DNA from: Hyphobacterium sp. CCMP332
Lineage (GTDB): Bacteria > Pseudomonadota > Alphaproteobacteria > Caulobacterales > Maricaulaceae
Direction: 5' to 3'
Length of the DNA stretch: 64,000 nt
Assembly (NCBI RefSeq): GCF_014323565.1
Contig: NZ_CP058669.1
Coordinates: 771,501 to 835,500 of the forward strand
Below the pieces are notes generated by a model. That model saw nothing but the letters and a program-made list of their open reading frames with translations, did not search any database and was not told the DNA's origin. Numbering within the stretch: position 1 is the stretch's first letter; each line of letters begins with the position of its first letter. A program made the translations under genes and the position numbers. Of the stretch, positions 19,084-28,326 are shown in pieces.

Positions 19084-20305
19084 ATTGTCCGGCTCTCAGG
19101 AAGCGTTCAGGGTCAAGCGTTTGGCGATTATTCCAGACTTCATAATGCAAATGCGTGCTCGTGCTTCGGCCGGTTGAGCCCATGCGGCCCACCTGCTGTC
19201 CGGCACGAACCGTATCGCCACGTCTCACCTCTATCGAGGAAAGGTGAGCAAAACGCGTCATGAAGCCATAGCCATGGTCAATTTCTACAGTGCGACCATA
19301 ACCCGAGCGCCAGCCAGCGTAAACGACGCGGCCCGGCCCCGTTGCATAGATGGGAGTGCGGTATTCCGCAGAAACAAAATCCTGCCCGGAATGATAGGCC
19401 GGCCGGCCCGTGAAGGGATCCATCCGGGGGCCGTAATCGCTGGTTTCACGATATTCGCCCCGGATCGGCACGCCCAGCGGCAGGGCCATCACGGCAGTTT
19501 CGATTTCGCGGGCTTCGATCAGCCGCGTTGCAATACGGGCAACTCGCGCAGAAAACGCGTCATCCATATCCAGTTCGGCACCAAAAGCCGAGCTGGCGAT
19601 CGACAGGAAGGGACCGCCGCTTTCTTCACTGTCGCGGTTTTCCGCGAGAACATCATCCAGGCGAAGCCCGGTCAGTCGAAGAACAGCGCGAAGGTTTTCA
19701 AGCCGCGCCTCGGCGGCGTCCTCGGCTTCCGCAAGCACGACATCCTGTTGCTGGATCAAGGAGACAACCCGGTCTTCCGGCTCGTTCGGGGCGTTATGCT
19801 CTGACAGGGTCAGCTCTTCCCGCGCTCTTCGCGGTGTCGGATCTGCGGGTGTTGCCGCCATGAGAAGACGGCCGCCATCCAGAGCCGGCGAGGGATCGTA
19901 TTCGTCTCCGTCAATATCCTCGACCAGCTGGATCAGCTGGCTGAGTGTTTCATGCCGTGACTGGAATTCATTGGCGGTCGAGCGAAATTCCTCGACCTGG
20001 GATTCAAACATGGCCTGCGTCGCGGCTTCATTCGCCATCGCTTCGCTGACCATGCGGGAAGATTCTATGCGGACGCGGTCCATGGCGGCGCTCTGTTGAG
20101 ACATCTGGTAGCCATGGAAGGCGACGGAAATCGTGGTGAAGCACAGCCAGCCGGTCAGGACCACGACGCTGGTCAGGGCCCCGACCTGCATCGATGTTGT
20201 CAGCTCGAAATATCGAACCTGCCCGTCACTGCGATGGTAGATCTGGCGTCCCGGAAACCATTGTTCCGCCAAATCCCACACCTTCTGAAATACCCCAGAA
20301 ATCAT
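19067..20305 (-). CDS. M23 family metallopeptidase (LytM domain), membrane-anchored
   Basis: A 412-residue protein. The N-terminal cytoplasmic part (about 1-40, with YHRSDGQVRYFELTTS) resembles the DUF5930-type region found in alphaproteobacterial M23 proteins. One membrane helix (about 40-62) is followed by a periplasmic coiled coil (65-130) and linker. The C-terminal LytM domain (about 290-400) has zinc ligands in YHSGQDF and HLHYEVW, so it should be an active endopeptidase cutting peptide crosslinks. It overlaps the downstream bactofilin gene, an arrangement like the LmdC-BacA partnership of stalked bacteria. Confidence 0.92.
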   Translation of the reverse strand: MISGVFQKVWDLAEQWFPGRQIYHRSDGQVRYFELTTSMQVGALTSVVVLTGWLCFTTISVAFHGYQMSQQSAAMDRVRIESSRMVSEAMANEAATQAMFESQVEEFRSTANEFQSRHETLSQLIQLVEDIDGDEYDPSPALDGGRLLMAATPADPTPRRAREELTLSEHNAPNEPEDRVVSLIQQQDVVLAEAEDAAEARLENLRAVLRLTGLRLDDVLAENRDSEESGGPFLSIASSAFGAELDMDDAFSARVARIATRLIEAREIETAVMALPLGVPIRGEYRETSDYGPRMDPFTGRPAYHSGQDFVSAEYRTPIYATGPGRVVYAGWRSGYGRTVEIDHGYGFMTRFAHLSSIEVRRGDTVRAGQQVGRMGSTGRSTSTHLHYEVWNNRQTLDPERFLRAGQYVQQN

Positions 20306-20421
20306 TTAACTGGTCCGCACCTGCGCTTGGCCACCCCGACCTGCTCGGGCATAGGACACGATCACGTCCTACTTATCAATATTTCGTTATGCAATCAGCG
20401 CGCCAAATAACACACGCAAAT

Positions 20422-20895
20422 TCAGTCAGAAAGCGATTGTGCTGCGGCGAGAACGTCCGCTGCATGGCCCTTTACTTTGACCTTTGGCCAGATATTTCGA
20501 ATTAAACCTTGCGAATCAATCAGAAAGGTTGCGCGCTGGATTCCCATATATTTGCGGCCATACAGGCTCTTCTCGACCCAGACGCCGTAGTCCTCGGTCA
20601 CCTTGCCATCCAGATCAGCGCCCAGGATCACGTCCAGTTCATTCTTGGTCTTGAAATTATCGTGCCGTTTGACGCTGTCGCGTGACACACCGACGACAAC
20701 GGCATTCGCGGCATCGAAGTCTTTTTTCAGCGCAGAGAAGTCGATGGCCTCGGTTGTGCATCCCGGCGTGGAGTCTTTGGGATAGAAATAAAGGACAACC
20801 GTTTTGCCCGCGAGTTCCGACAATCTGACTTCACCGCCACCATCCGTTGGCATATGGAATTCTGGGGCTTTCATGCCTTCGCTTAACGTGCTCAT
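20422..20895 (-). CDS. bcp: Thioredoxin-dependent peroxiredoxin (BCP/PrxQ)
   Basis: A 157-residue thiol peroxidase that reduces peroxides. The peroxidatic cysteine lies in the motif YPKDSTPGCTTEAIDF (near residue 47) with the conserved Pro, Thr and distal Arg (VSRDSVKRH). The resolving cysteine found five residues later in E. coli BCP is absent (position is Ile/Asp), so it is probably a 1-Cys member relying on an external thiol. ATG at 20895 is preceded by GGAGGACAGT. It is divergent from the AsmA-like gene. Confidence 0.94.
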   Translation of the reverse strand: MSTLSEGMKAPEFHMPTDGGGEVRLSELAGKTVVLYFYPKDSTPGCTTEAIDFSALKKDFDAANAVVVGVSRDSVKRHDNFKTKNELDVILGADLDGKVTEDYGVWVEKSLYGRKYMGIQRATFLIDSQGLIRNIWPKVKVKGHAADVLAAAQSLSD

Positions 20896-20994
20896 TTACT
20901 GTCCTCCTGTTTCCGCCGGGTGCAATGCCCGTCTCACTGTCTTACAAGATTTGGAGCCGACGACAGCCCCGCTGACTGCACGAGATGTGTCCTT

Positions 20995-23900
20995 ATGATC
21001 AGGCGTTCCTTCCGGTTCCTTGTGATTTACGCGCTGGAAGCGATTGCCGTTCTGTTTGCCGTGACATTGTTTGCTGGCGGAGCTTTGATCTGGCGGTTGT
21101 CGCAAGGCCCGATGGAACTCGATTTCCTTTTGGCGGATGCGCAGTCGCGTCTGGCTGAGGCATTCGAGGGCGACCTTGTTTCGCTAACGTCTCTGGAAGC
21201 GCGTTTCGATACCGATTCAGGATTGTTGATCATTGCGGCACGCGAAGTGACCGTCGCGGAGACGGGCGGAAACCTGATCACCCGCGCACCCCTTATAGAA
21301 GCCGGGTTCGGACTTGATGCCTTGCTTAATGGCCAGATTGCCCCGACCAGCGTCACGATCGAGGGTGGGGCGGTCTCTATTGTCCGCCGAGCAGATGGGG
21401 CGGTGGGTGCTGGCCTGGGATCGCCGGCGCGGGTTGCTGAAGATGCGCGCCCCGCCGGTAGCGATCGTAATGTCGATGCCGTACTCGAACTCCTCCGCAA
21501 TCCCGATGACAATGCACTGCTCGGACGTCTGACACGTGTGTCTATTCATTCGGCATCGGTCCGTGTTGTCGATGAGGTCAATGAACTGGACTGGTATATC
21601 GATCAGGCCGAATTGCGGCTCGATCGCGACACCACACGGCTTCAGGCCGAACTGTCGGGCCGGTTTGCCACAACCGCCGGGTTTGCCCCCGTCGCCATGC
21701 GCCTTGAAGCGGGCGCTGATCTCAACACATTCCTGTTTGAAGCGCGGGCCGAGAATCTGTCACCACGCGCGATCGCGCCGCTTTTCGGTCCCTTTGCCAG
21801 GGCGGGGGACATCAATGCGCCGATTTCCGTTGAAATGTTCGCCAGCGCGTCGCGGAGCGAGGGTATCCGCGCCGCCAGCCTGAATTTGAATGTTGGCGCG
21901 GGGCAGTTGGGGCGCGGCCCATCGGCGCAGGCTATTCGCGGGCTGACGGCCATTATCGAATACGAGCCGATTGATGGCGCGATCAGGATCAACGAACTGA
22001 ACATTGATGCAGACCGTCTGACGACGCGGATGACCGGGCGTATCTTCGATATGCGCGAGTTTGACGATGCCTTTCCGCGGCGATGGAATTACGATCTCAG
22101 CATTGGCCCCGGGCGGCTGGATCTCGGCGGCGTCTTCGAAGCGCCGCCGGAATGGGCCGGCGTTGAACTTTCCGGCCAGATGAATGCCCGTAATATCGAG
22201 ATCAGCTTTGAGCGCCTCGATGCCGAGATCGGACCCATCACGGCGCGGCTGATCGGCTTGGCCCGATTGCGTCAGGTGGAAGACGGAAGCTGGCTGCCCG
22301 ATATCCAGTTGACAGGCCCTGTGGAGGGAGATGTGCCGCCGGATCTGGTCTTGCGCTACTGGCCAGTGGAACTTGCCGATGGCGCCCGCCGCTGGATTGA
22401 AGAGTCGATCATTTCGGCGAGGGTTTTTGATGCCCATCTGGAGTTGGATCTGAACGCAGAAGCGCTCGTCGAAAAGCGTCTTGCCGATGAGAGAATGACG
22501 CTCACCTTCGGTTTCGAAGACGCCGCCTTCCGCTATATCTCGACGATGACGCCGATGACGCGGGCCCGCGGCCGGGCGACGCTGTTCGGCAATTCCTTTG
22601 TTCTGAACCTGGACCGCGGCTTCATCGGCGAAACGCCGGTTCGCAATGGTTATGTCGATATTCCCTATCTTAATCCCCGTGGCGCGCTGGCAACATTCGG
22701 CGGTGAAGCCACGGCGGGCGCTCAAGCGGTTCTCGCGCTGATTGACGAGCCGCCGCTGAATCTGGTGTCGAGCTATGGGCTTGATCCGCAGGCCGTTACC
22801 GGCCAGGGCGACGTGCAGTTCGAAATCCAGCGTCCCATGCTGGAAGATGTCCCTGTTGAAGATATCGGTTTTGATATTCGCGCCGAGTTTGCCGATGTCT
22901 CGATGGACACCGGCATCCGCGATCTCGTTCTGTCCAATGGTGACGTGCTTGTTACCGCCACACCACAAGCCCTGGAAATCTCTGGCACGGCTGAACTGGC
23001 GGGAACAGAGGCCCGAATTCGTTGGGTCGAAAGCCTCGGTCTGCCTGACGGCGAACCCTCTACCGCGCTGGAGATGGATGCGCGTCTGGATCCGGTGACG
23101 CTGGACCGTTTGGGCATTCCACTGCGCCGCTATCTGGATGGAAGTATCGATGTTCGCCTCCAGACACTTGGCGAGGCATTTGCGTTTGACACCGTGACGA
23201 TGGCCGCTGATTTGCGCGCAGCTCGGGTTGAATGGCCCGGCGGGTTGTTCATCAAACCGGACGGCGAGCCGGCACTTGCCGAGGCCGAATTGCGCTTTGA
23301 CGATACCGGCACTGTGAACATCGAACGATTCCTGATGGAGGCGGACGGTCTGTCGGCGGCAGCATCAGCACAATTCGGCAGTGATGGACGCCTTCTGGCG
23401 GCGGATGTGTCGCGCCTGTTTCTGGACGGATTTGTTGATGCGGCGGGCAGTGCCACCCGCCCGCAGGGGCCTGATGGTCCGCTGGCCTTCACCCTGACCG
23501 GCCCGTTTTTCAATGCGACGGACTTGTTGCCGGGCTTGACGGATTTCTCGGGTGCTGGCGGCGCGCCGCCTCCGCTCGGTCTGTCTGTTGTTTTTGACGC
23601 GGTGCAGGTGACGGATGCGACGCGCTATAACGACGTGCGTCTGGACTGGCAGTCCGACGCGGCAGAGGGCGAGTTGCTGACTGTCCGGGCCAATACACCG
23701 GCGGGTGATTTTGCCCTCGATCTTGCCTCGGAAATTGGCGGACGGCGGGAAATTGCTTTGAATACGGCTGATTTTGGCGAGTTTCTGCGGCTGCTGGATC
23801 TGTATGACAATGTGGCGGGCGGCACGCTCAGCGTGACGGGCTCCACGCCGCCGCCGGGAACACAGGGGCGCACCGAATTTCATATCGAGTCCGGCGCTTT

Positions 23901-24528
23901 CAACCTGATCCGGATGCCGGTTCTCGCCCGGGTGCTGGCAGCGGGCTCGCTGCCCGGGCTGGCGGCGCTGCTCAGTGGTGACGAGGGCATCTCCTTTGAT
24001 GTGCTTCAGGCGGACATCGTGATTGAAGACGGCAATATCAACATTTCCGAGGCGCGCGCGAATGGCCCCTCGCTGGGGGTCACCACGGACGGCACCATCA
24101 ATATGGTCGAGGATCGCCTGGCTCTGGATGGTGTGCTCGCCCCGTCCTATGGTCTCAATTCCTTCGTCGGAAATCTGCCGCTTGTGGGGGAGGTGCTGGT
24201 ATCGCGTCCGGGCGAAGGCGTTATCGGCATCACGTTCTCGGCGGAAGGGCCATTCGATCAACCGACGGTCATCGCCAATCCGCTCTCTGTCCTTGCACCG
24301 GGCCTGCTGCGCCGCCTGTTTGAAGGCTCCGCAGCTGATCGCGAGCGCGCGCGTCAAGCTGAGGAAGATAACATCGAAAACGCGGCCCCGGTTGAAACCT
24401 TGCCCGAAGCAATGCCGGAATCCGAACCCGCTATTCAGCCGGATGCCGGTGACGGCGAGCCCGAGATCACGCTTGAACCACAGGGCGATGCTGCGGACGA
24501 AACCACGGACGACGGGCCGGATAACTAG
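20995..24528 (+). CDS. AsmA/YhdP-like giant envelope protein
   Basis: An 1177-residue protein with a single N-terminal membrane helix (LVIYALEAIAVLFAVTLFAG), then a long beta-rich periplasmic body of DUF3971/AsmA-like character. The C-terminal AsmA-like region contains FNLIRMPVLARVLAAGSLPG and LVGEVLVSRPGEGVIGITF, and the last ~60 residues are an acidic Pro/Glu tail. AsmA-like proteins such as YhdP are thought to form hydrophobic grooves carrying phospholipid to the outer membrane. The ATG at 20995 precedes MIRRSFRFLVIYALEAIA; an upstream in-frame start at 20920 overlaps the divergent bcp promoter and is less likely. Confidence 0.88.
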   Translation: MIRRSFRFLVIYALEAIAVLFAVTLFAGGALIWRLSQGPMELDFLLADAQSRLAEAFEGDLVSLTSLEARFDTDSGLLIIAAREVTVAETGGNLITRAPLIEAGFGLDALLNGQIAPTSVTIEGGAVSIVRRADGAVGAGLGSPARVAEDARPAGSDRNVDAVLELLRNPDDNALLGRLTRVSIHSASVRVVDEVNELDWYIDQAELRLDRDTTRLQAELSGRFATTAGFAPVAMRLEAGADLNTFLFEARAENLSPRAIAPLFGPFARAGDINAPISVEMFASASRSEGIRAASLNLNVGAGQLGRGPSAQAIRGLTAIIEYEPIDGAIRINELNIDADRLTTRMTGRIFDMREFDDAFPRRWNYDLSIGPGRLDLGGVFEAPPEWAGVELSGQMNARNIEISFERLDAEIGPITARLIGLARLRQVEDGSWLPDIQLTGPVEGDVPPDLVLRYWPVELADGARRWIEESIISARVFDAHLELDLNAEALVEKRLADERMTLTFGFEDAAFRYISTMTPMTRARGRATLFGNSFVLNLDRGFIGETPVRNGYVDIPYLNPRGALATFGGEATAGAQAVLALIDEPPLNLVSSYGLDPQAVTGQGDVQFEIQRPMLEDVPVEDIGFDIRAEFADVSMDTGIRDLVLSNGDVLVTATPQALEISGTAELAGTEARIRWVESLGLPDGEPSTALEMDARLDPVTLDRLGIPLRRYLDGSIDVRLQTLGEAFAFDTVTMAADLRAARVEWPGGLFIKPDGEPALAEAELRFDDTGTVNIERFLMEADGLSAAASAQFGSDGRLLAADVSRLFLDGFVDAAGSATRPQGPDGPLAFTLTGPFFNATDLLPGLTDFSGAGGAPPPLGLSVVFDAVQVTDATRYNDVRLDWQSDAAEGELLTVRANTPAGDFALDLASEIGGRREIALNTADFGEFLRLLDLYDNVAGGTLSVTGSTPPPGTQGRTEFHIESGAFNLIRMPVLARVLAAGSLPGLAALLSGDEGISFDVLQADIVIEDGNINISEARANGPSLGVTTDGTINMVEDRLALDGVLAPSYGLNSFVGNLPLVGEVLVSRPGEGVIGITFSAEGPFDQPTVIANPLSVLAPGLLRRLFEGSAADRERARQAEEDNIENAAPVETLPEAMPESEPAIQPDAGDGEPEITLEPQGDAADETTDDGPDN

Positions 24529-24529
24529 G

Positions 24530-25780
24530 TCAGGCGAGCTTTCCCAGCGCGTGGCGCTTTTTCCCGGCGGACACCTTGATCGCGCCATCCACCAGGTCCT
24601 TCGTTGTCACGACGGCTTGTGGGTCGGCCACGACCTCGCCATTCACCCGGACACCGCCGCCCTTGACCAGACGTTTGGCTTCGCCGTTGGAATCAGCAAA
24701 TCCGGCTCCGGTGAGCAGAGAGAGCACCGGAACGCCGTCTGAAAGCGCTGCAGTGTCGATTTCGAATGACGGCAAGGCGCCGCCGCTGCCGCCGGACGCA
24801 AAGGTAGCCCTCGCGGTTTCCTCTGCCTCTTTCGCCGCCTTTGCACCATGCAGCATGGCGGTGGCTTCGTTGGCAAGGCGGACCTTGACCTGATTGAGCT
24901 CGGCGCCTTCGGCTGTTTCCAGCTCTGCGATCTCGCCCAGCGGGACATCGGTGAAGAGCCGCAGGAAGCGGCCGACATCGGCATCCTCGGTATTGCGCCA
25001 GAATTGCCAGTATTCGTAGGGGCTGAGACGGTCATCATTCAGCCAGACGGCACCGGATTCGCTCTTGCCCATCTTCGCGCCGGACGCTGTGGTGATCAGC
25101 GGTGTGGTAAAACCGAAGACCGGCTTCTGATCGATCCGCCGGCAAAGCTCGACACCATTGATAATATTGCCCCATTGGTCGCCGCCGCCGAGCTGCAGCG
25201 TGCAATTATAGCGGCGTGACAATTCCAGGAAATCGACCGCCTGCAAGAGCATGTAGTTGAATTCGAGGAAGGTGAGCGGCTGTTCGCGCTCCAGCCGCAA
25301 TTTCACGGATTCAAACGTCATCATGCGGTTGATGGTAAAATGGGGGCCGTATTCGCGCAGAAATTCCAGATAGCCGAATTTGGAAAGCCACTCGTCATTG
25401 TCGACCACGATCGCATCGGTGGGCCCGTCGCCGATGGTCAGCAGTTTGCCGAAGGCCTTCAGAATCCCGACCTTGTTCGCAGCAATGTCTGCGTCTGTCT
25501 GCATCTTGCGCGACTGGTCCTTGCCCGACGGATCGCCGATCTTGGTGGTACCGGTGCCTACAAGAATGATCGGTTTGTGCCCCGCCTGTTGCATGCGGCG
25601 CAGCATCATGATCTGCACGAGGGAGCCGACATGAAGGGAGTCAGCCGTGATATCAAAGCCGATATAGCCTGTGACCGGCTGGCTTGCGGCCGCCTCATCG
25701 AGCCCCTCTATGTCAGTCGCCTGATTGAGATATCCGCGGGAAACCAGCGTTTTGATAAGATCGGACTTGTATTCGGTCAT
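24530..25780 (-). CDS. tyrS: Tyrosyl-tRNA synthetase
   Basis: A 416-residue class I aminoacyl-tRNA synthetase charging tRNA-Tyr. The HIGH-type motif appears as [10 protein letters not shown] (near residue 50), the tyrosine pocket as [16 protein letters not shown] and [15 protein letters not shown], and the KMSKS-type motif as [14 protein letters not shown] (near 237). The C-terminal S4 RNA-binding domain (from about 350) contains [12 protein letters not shown]. Convergent with the AsmA-like gene (1-bp gap) and divergent from anmK. Confidence 0.98.
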   Translation of the reverse strand: MTEYKSDLIKTLVSRGYLNQATDIEGLDEAAASQPVTGYIGFDITADSLHVGSLVQIMMLRRMQQAGHKPIILVGTGTTKIGDPSGKDQSRKMQTDADIAANKVGILKAFGKLLTIGDGPTDAIVVDNDEWLSKFGYLEFLREYGPHFTINRMMTFESVKLRLEREQPLTFLEFNYMLLQAVDFLELSRRYNCTLQLGGGDQWGNIINGVELCRRIDQKPVFGFTTPLITTASGAKMGKSESGAVWLNDDRLSPYEYWQFWRNTEDADVGRFLRLFTDVPLGEIAELETAEGAELNQVKVRLANEATAMLHGAKAAKEAEETARATFASGGSGGALPSFEIDTAALSDGVPVLSLLTGAGFADSNGEAKRLVKGGGVRVNGEVVADPQAVVTTKDLVDGAIKVSAGKKRHALGKLA

Positions 25781-25848
25781 GGCTTCGGCCTGATTAGGGG
25801 TTGGCCGCGTCTTTTAGCGGCGCTTTACCGAACCCGGAAGGGGGCAGC

Positions 25849-26955
25849 ATGTATCGCGTGATCGGATTGATGAGTGGCACGTCTCTGGACGGCGTCGATG
25901 CGGCGCTGATTGAGACCGATGGCGGCCTGTGGATCACCCCGGTGGCCGGCGCCGAGCAGCCTTATTCAAAGGCTGAACGCGCGCGCCTGCAAGCCGCCGT
26001 CGATGCGGCGCTCAAGTGGAAGTTTGAAGGTCCGGAACCGGCCGAATTCGCCGACGCGGAAACAGCCCTGACCGAGGCGCATGCGCGCGCTGTGGAAGGT
26101 GTCATCGCGGCAGCAGGGCTGACAGCCGGTGATATCGATCTGGTCGGCTTTCATGGCCAGACGGTTTTGCATCGCGCGCCAAACACAGAGCGCAAGGGTG
26201 CCACACGTCAGATTGGTGATGGCGAAGCGCTGGCCAGGCAATTGGGGATTGATGTCGTCTATGATCTGCGCAGCGCGGATGTCGCGGCCGGTGGCCACGG
26301 CGCACCTCTGGCGACGCTCTATCATGATGCCTTGTTCAAACGCGACAAGCTGGACGGTCCGGTCGCGGTTCTGAATCTGGGCGGTGTCGCCAACGTGTCC
26401 TGGCTGGGCGAGGGGGATCCGGTTGCCTTTGATACCGGGCCCGCCAGTGGCCTTCTCGACGCCTGGTGCGAAGAAACGATTGGCGAAACCTGTGACCGTA
26501 ACGGTGCTCTGGCGGCGCGTGGCACGGTCGACGAATCCGCGCTGTCCACTTTGATGGCGCATCCCTATTTTGCGCTGACCCCGCCCAAATCGCTGGATCG
26601 CTGGGATTTCTCGCTGGATCCGGTGCGCGGCCTGTCGCCGGAAGACGGAGCGGCCACGCTGACGGCCTTCACGGCCCAGACGGTGGCCGATGCGATTTCC
26701 GGGATGGGACAGCCGCAACGCATTCTGGCGACCGGGGGCGGCCGCAAGAACCCGGTCATGACGGCTGCCATCGCCGAGCGGCTGGGCCATGCCGTCGAGC
26801 CGGTCGAAGCGGTGAACTGGAATGGCGATCTCATGGAGGCGCAGGCCTTTGCCTGGCTGGCCGTGAGGTCACTGAAGGGATTGCCGCTCAGCCTGCCGTC
26901 GACAACCGGTGTCCCGGTGCCGGTGACAGGTGGACGTCTGGCGAAAGCGGCCTAG
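25849..26955 (+). CDS. anmK: 1,6-anhydro-N-acetylmuramic acid kinase
   Basis: AnmK opens and phosphorylates anhydroMurNAc released by lytic transglycosylases, giving MurNAc-6-P for recycling. The 368-residue protein has VIGLMSGTSLDGVDAAL at the N-terminus, DLVGFHGQTVLHRAP, LARQLGIDVVYDLRSADVAAGG, NLGGVANVSWL, FDTGPASGLLD and the C-terminal ATGGGRKNPVM. ATG at 25849 follows AAGGGGG and is preferred over the longer frame at 25801. The stop overlaps the convergent hydrolase gene by 4 bp. Confidence 0.96.
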   Translation: MYRVIGLMSGTSLDGVDAALIETDGGLWITPVAGAEQPYSKAERARLQAAVDAALKWKFEGPEPAEFADAETALTEAHARAVEGVIAAAGLTAGDIDLVGFHGQTVLHRAPNTERKGATRQIGDGEALARQLGIDVVYDLRSADVAAGGHGAPLATLYHDALFKRDKLDGPVAVLNLGGVANVSWLGEGDPVAFDTGPASGLLDAWCEETIGETCDRNGALAARGTVDESALSTLMAHPYFALTPPKSLDRWDFSLDPVRGLSPEDGAATLTAFTAQTVADAISGMGQPQRILATGGGRKNPVMTAAIAERLGHAVEPVEAVNWNGDLMEAQAFAWLAVRSLKGLPLSLPSTTGVPVPVTGGRLAKAA

Positions 26956-27629
26956 CGGCGCGGACGAACCGCCTTGCGTTCCTCGAAGACGAGGGGCAGG
27001 CGGCGGTCGAGATAGGCCTCGATCCGCTGTTCCAGTTCTTCAAGATGATTGGCGAACATGTGGCCGGCACCCGGCACTTCCTCGCGCTCGATCACAATGC
27101 CCTTCTGGACCCGGACCTTGCTCATCATGCGTTCCATGTCGTCATAGGGCACGATCTTGTCGTCCGAGCCGTGAATGATGATGCCGGACGCGGGGCAGGG
27201 AGCGAGGAAGTTGAAATCATACATATTGGTGGGCGGGGCCACCGAGATGAAACCACCCACTTCCGGGCGGCGCATCAAAAGCTGCATGCCGACCCAGGCA
27301 CCGAAGGAATGGCCGGCGACCCAGCTGAAAGGGGCATTGCTGTTATAGGCCTGCACCCAGTCGAGCACGGTGGCCGCATCTGACAACTCGCCCAGACCCT
27401 GATCATAGCTGCCCTGGCTGCGGCCGACACCGCGGAAATTGAACCGCAGAGTCGCAAAGCCGCGCTTGCGGAAAATGTCATACATCATCACCGAGGTATG
27501 GTTTTCCATATTGCCACCACCCAGCGGGTGCGCATGGCAGATAAGGGCGATGGGCGCATTGCTTTCTTCACCCGGTGAATAGCGGCCTTCAAGGCGCCCT
27601 TCCGGGCCGGGGATGATGACGTCAGGCAT
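26952..27629 (-). CDS. Alpha/beta hydrolase (dienelactone hydrolase-like)
   Basis: A 225-residue cytoplasmic alpha/beta hydrolase. It shows the oxyanion segment CHAHPLGGGNM, FRGVGRSQGSYD, the nucleophile elbow GHSFGAWVG (Ser near 107), the acid in HGSDDKIVPYDD and the catalytic His in GAGHMFANH. Members of this family are common across Proteobacteria with no firm substrate. The start MPDVIIPGPEG at 27629 is favoured by AAAGG about 10 bases upstream; the frame could extend to 27668. Confidence 0.88.
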   Translation of the reverse strand: MPDVIIPGPEGRLEGRYSPGEESNAPIALICHAHPLGGGNMENHTSVMMYDIFRKRGFATLRFNFRGVGRSQGSYDQGLGELSDAATVLDWVQAYNSNAPFSWVAGHSFGAWVGMQLLMRRPEVGGFISVAPPTNMYDFNFLAPCPASGIIIHGSDDKIVPYDDMERMMSKVRVQKGIVIEREEVPGAGHMFANHLEELEQRIEAYLDRRLPLVFEERKAVRPRR

Positions 27630-27841
27630 GGCGATATCGCCTTTCTTTTTCAATTCCCATGTTGCCAACGCGGTTTATCAACTGCAATCAGCAAAAAACT
27701 TCATGTTTGCGGGCGAGGAAAAGTTGACTAAAACACTCGGAGATCTACGTCCCACTGCGTTATGGTCCAGCCGCCCTGGCTAAGATGGCGCGTGATAACA
27801 CAAGCCACCTTGTAAATGCGAGGGTTTTGGGGAGTGAAGAC

Positions 27842-28306
27842 ATGAAGTTAAGCACTAAAGGCCGATATGCGGTTATGGCAATGGCAGATCTGGCCCGCAA
27901 ATCCGTGCGGAGGCCGGTGACTCTGGCCGACATCGCCTCGCGTCAATCCATTTCGTTATCCTATCTCGAACAATTGTTCGCCCGGCTGCGTAAAGCCGAG
28001 CTGGTCGAATCGGTTCGCGGTCCCGGCGGCGGATATTCATTGGCCCGGGCGGCCGAGGAAATCCGCATTTTCGATATCATGTCGGCGGTCGATGAAAGCG
28101 TCGACGTTACACGCTGCGAAGGTGAGGCCAAGGGCTGTATGGATGACGGCCGCCGCTGTATCACCCATGATCTGTGGGATGAGTTGAGTCGTCATATTTA
28201 CCTGTTTCTCGGCTCCATTACGTTGGAAGACGTTATAGCCGGACGGGTCATGGGCTCCGCTCGCGGCGCGAATGAACATGCGGCAGACGCAATCGCCGCC
28301 GAATAA
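27842..28306 (+). CDS. iscR: Rrf2 family Fe-S cluster regulator IscR
   Basis: A 154-residue winged-helix regulator that senses Fe-S status and controls the downstream operon. It begins MKLSTKGRYAVMAMADLA with the Rrf2 HTH, followed by the wing region VRGPGGGYSLARAAEEI. Three cluster-ligand cysteines (spacing C-X6-C-X6-C) and the fourth ligand His occur in RCEGEAKGCMDDGRRCITHD. E. coli IscR has slightly shorter spacing. First gene of the suf operon; iscS follows 20 bp later. The ATG at 27842 is the family start; the frame is open back to 27785. Confidence 0.94.
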   Translation: MKLSTKGRYAVMAMADLARKSVRRPVTLADIASRQSISLSYLEQLFARLRKAELVESVRGPGGGYSLARAAEEIRIFDIMSAVDESVDVTRCEGEAKGCMDDGRRCITHDLWDELSRHIYLFLGSITLEDVIAGRVMGSARGANEHAADAIAAE

Positions 28307-28326
28307 GCGAGGACACAAGGCAGAAA

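Noticed and set aside
21760-22968. 402-residue minus-strand frame opposite the AsmA-like gene
   Set aside because: Antisense shadow with no recognisable motif; the plus-strand protein is coherent throughout.
27724-27752. TTGACT upstream of iscR as a -35 box or IscR operator
   Set aside because: A -35-like hexamer is visible, but no -10 at 16-18 bp and no convincing dyad operator can be read.
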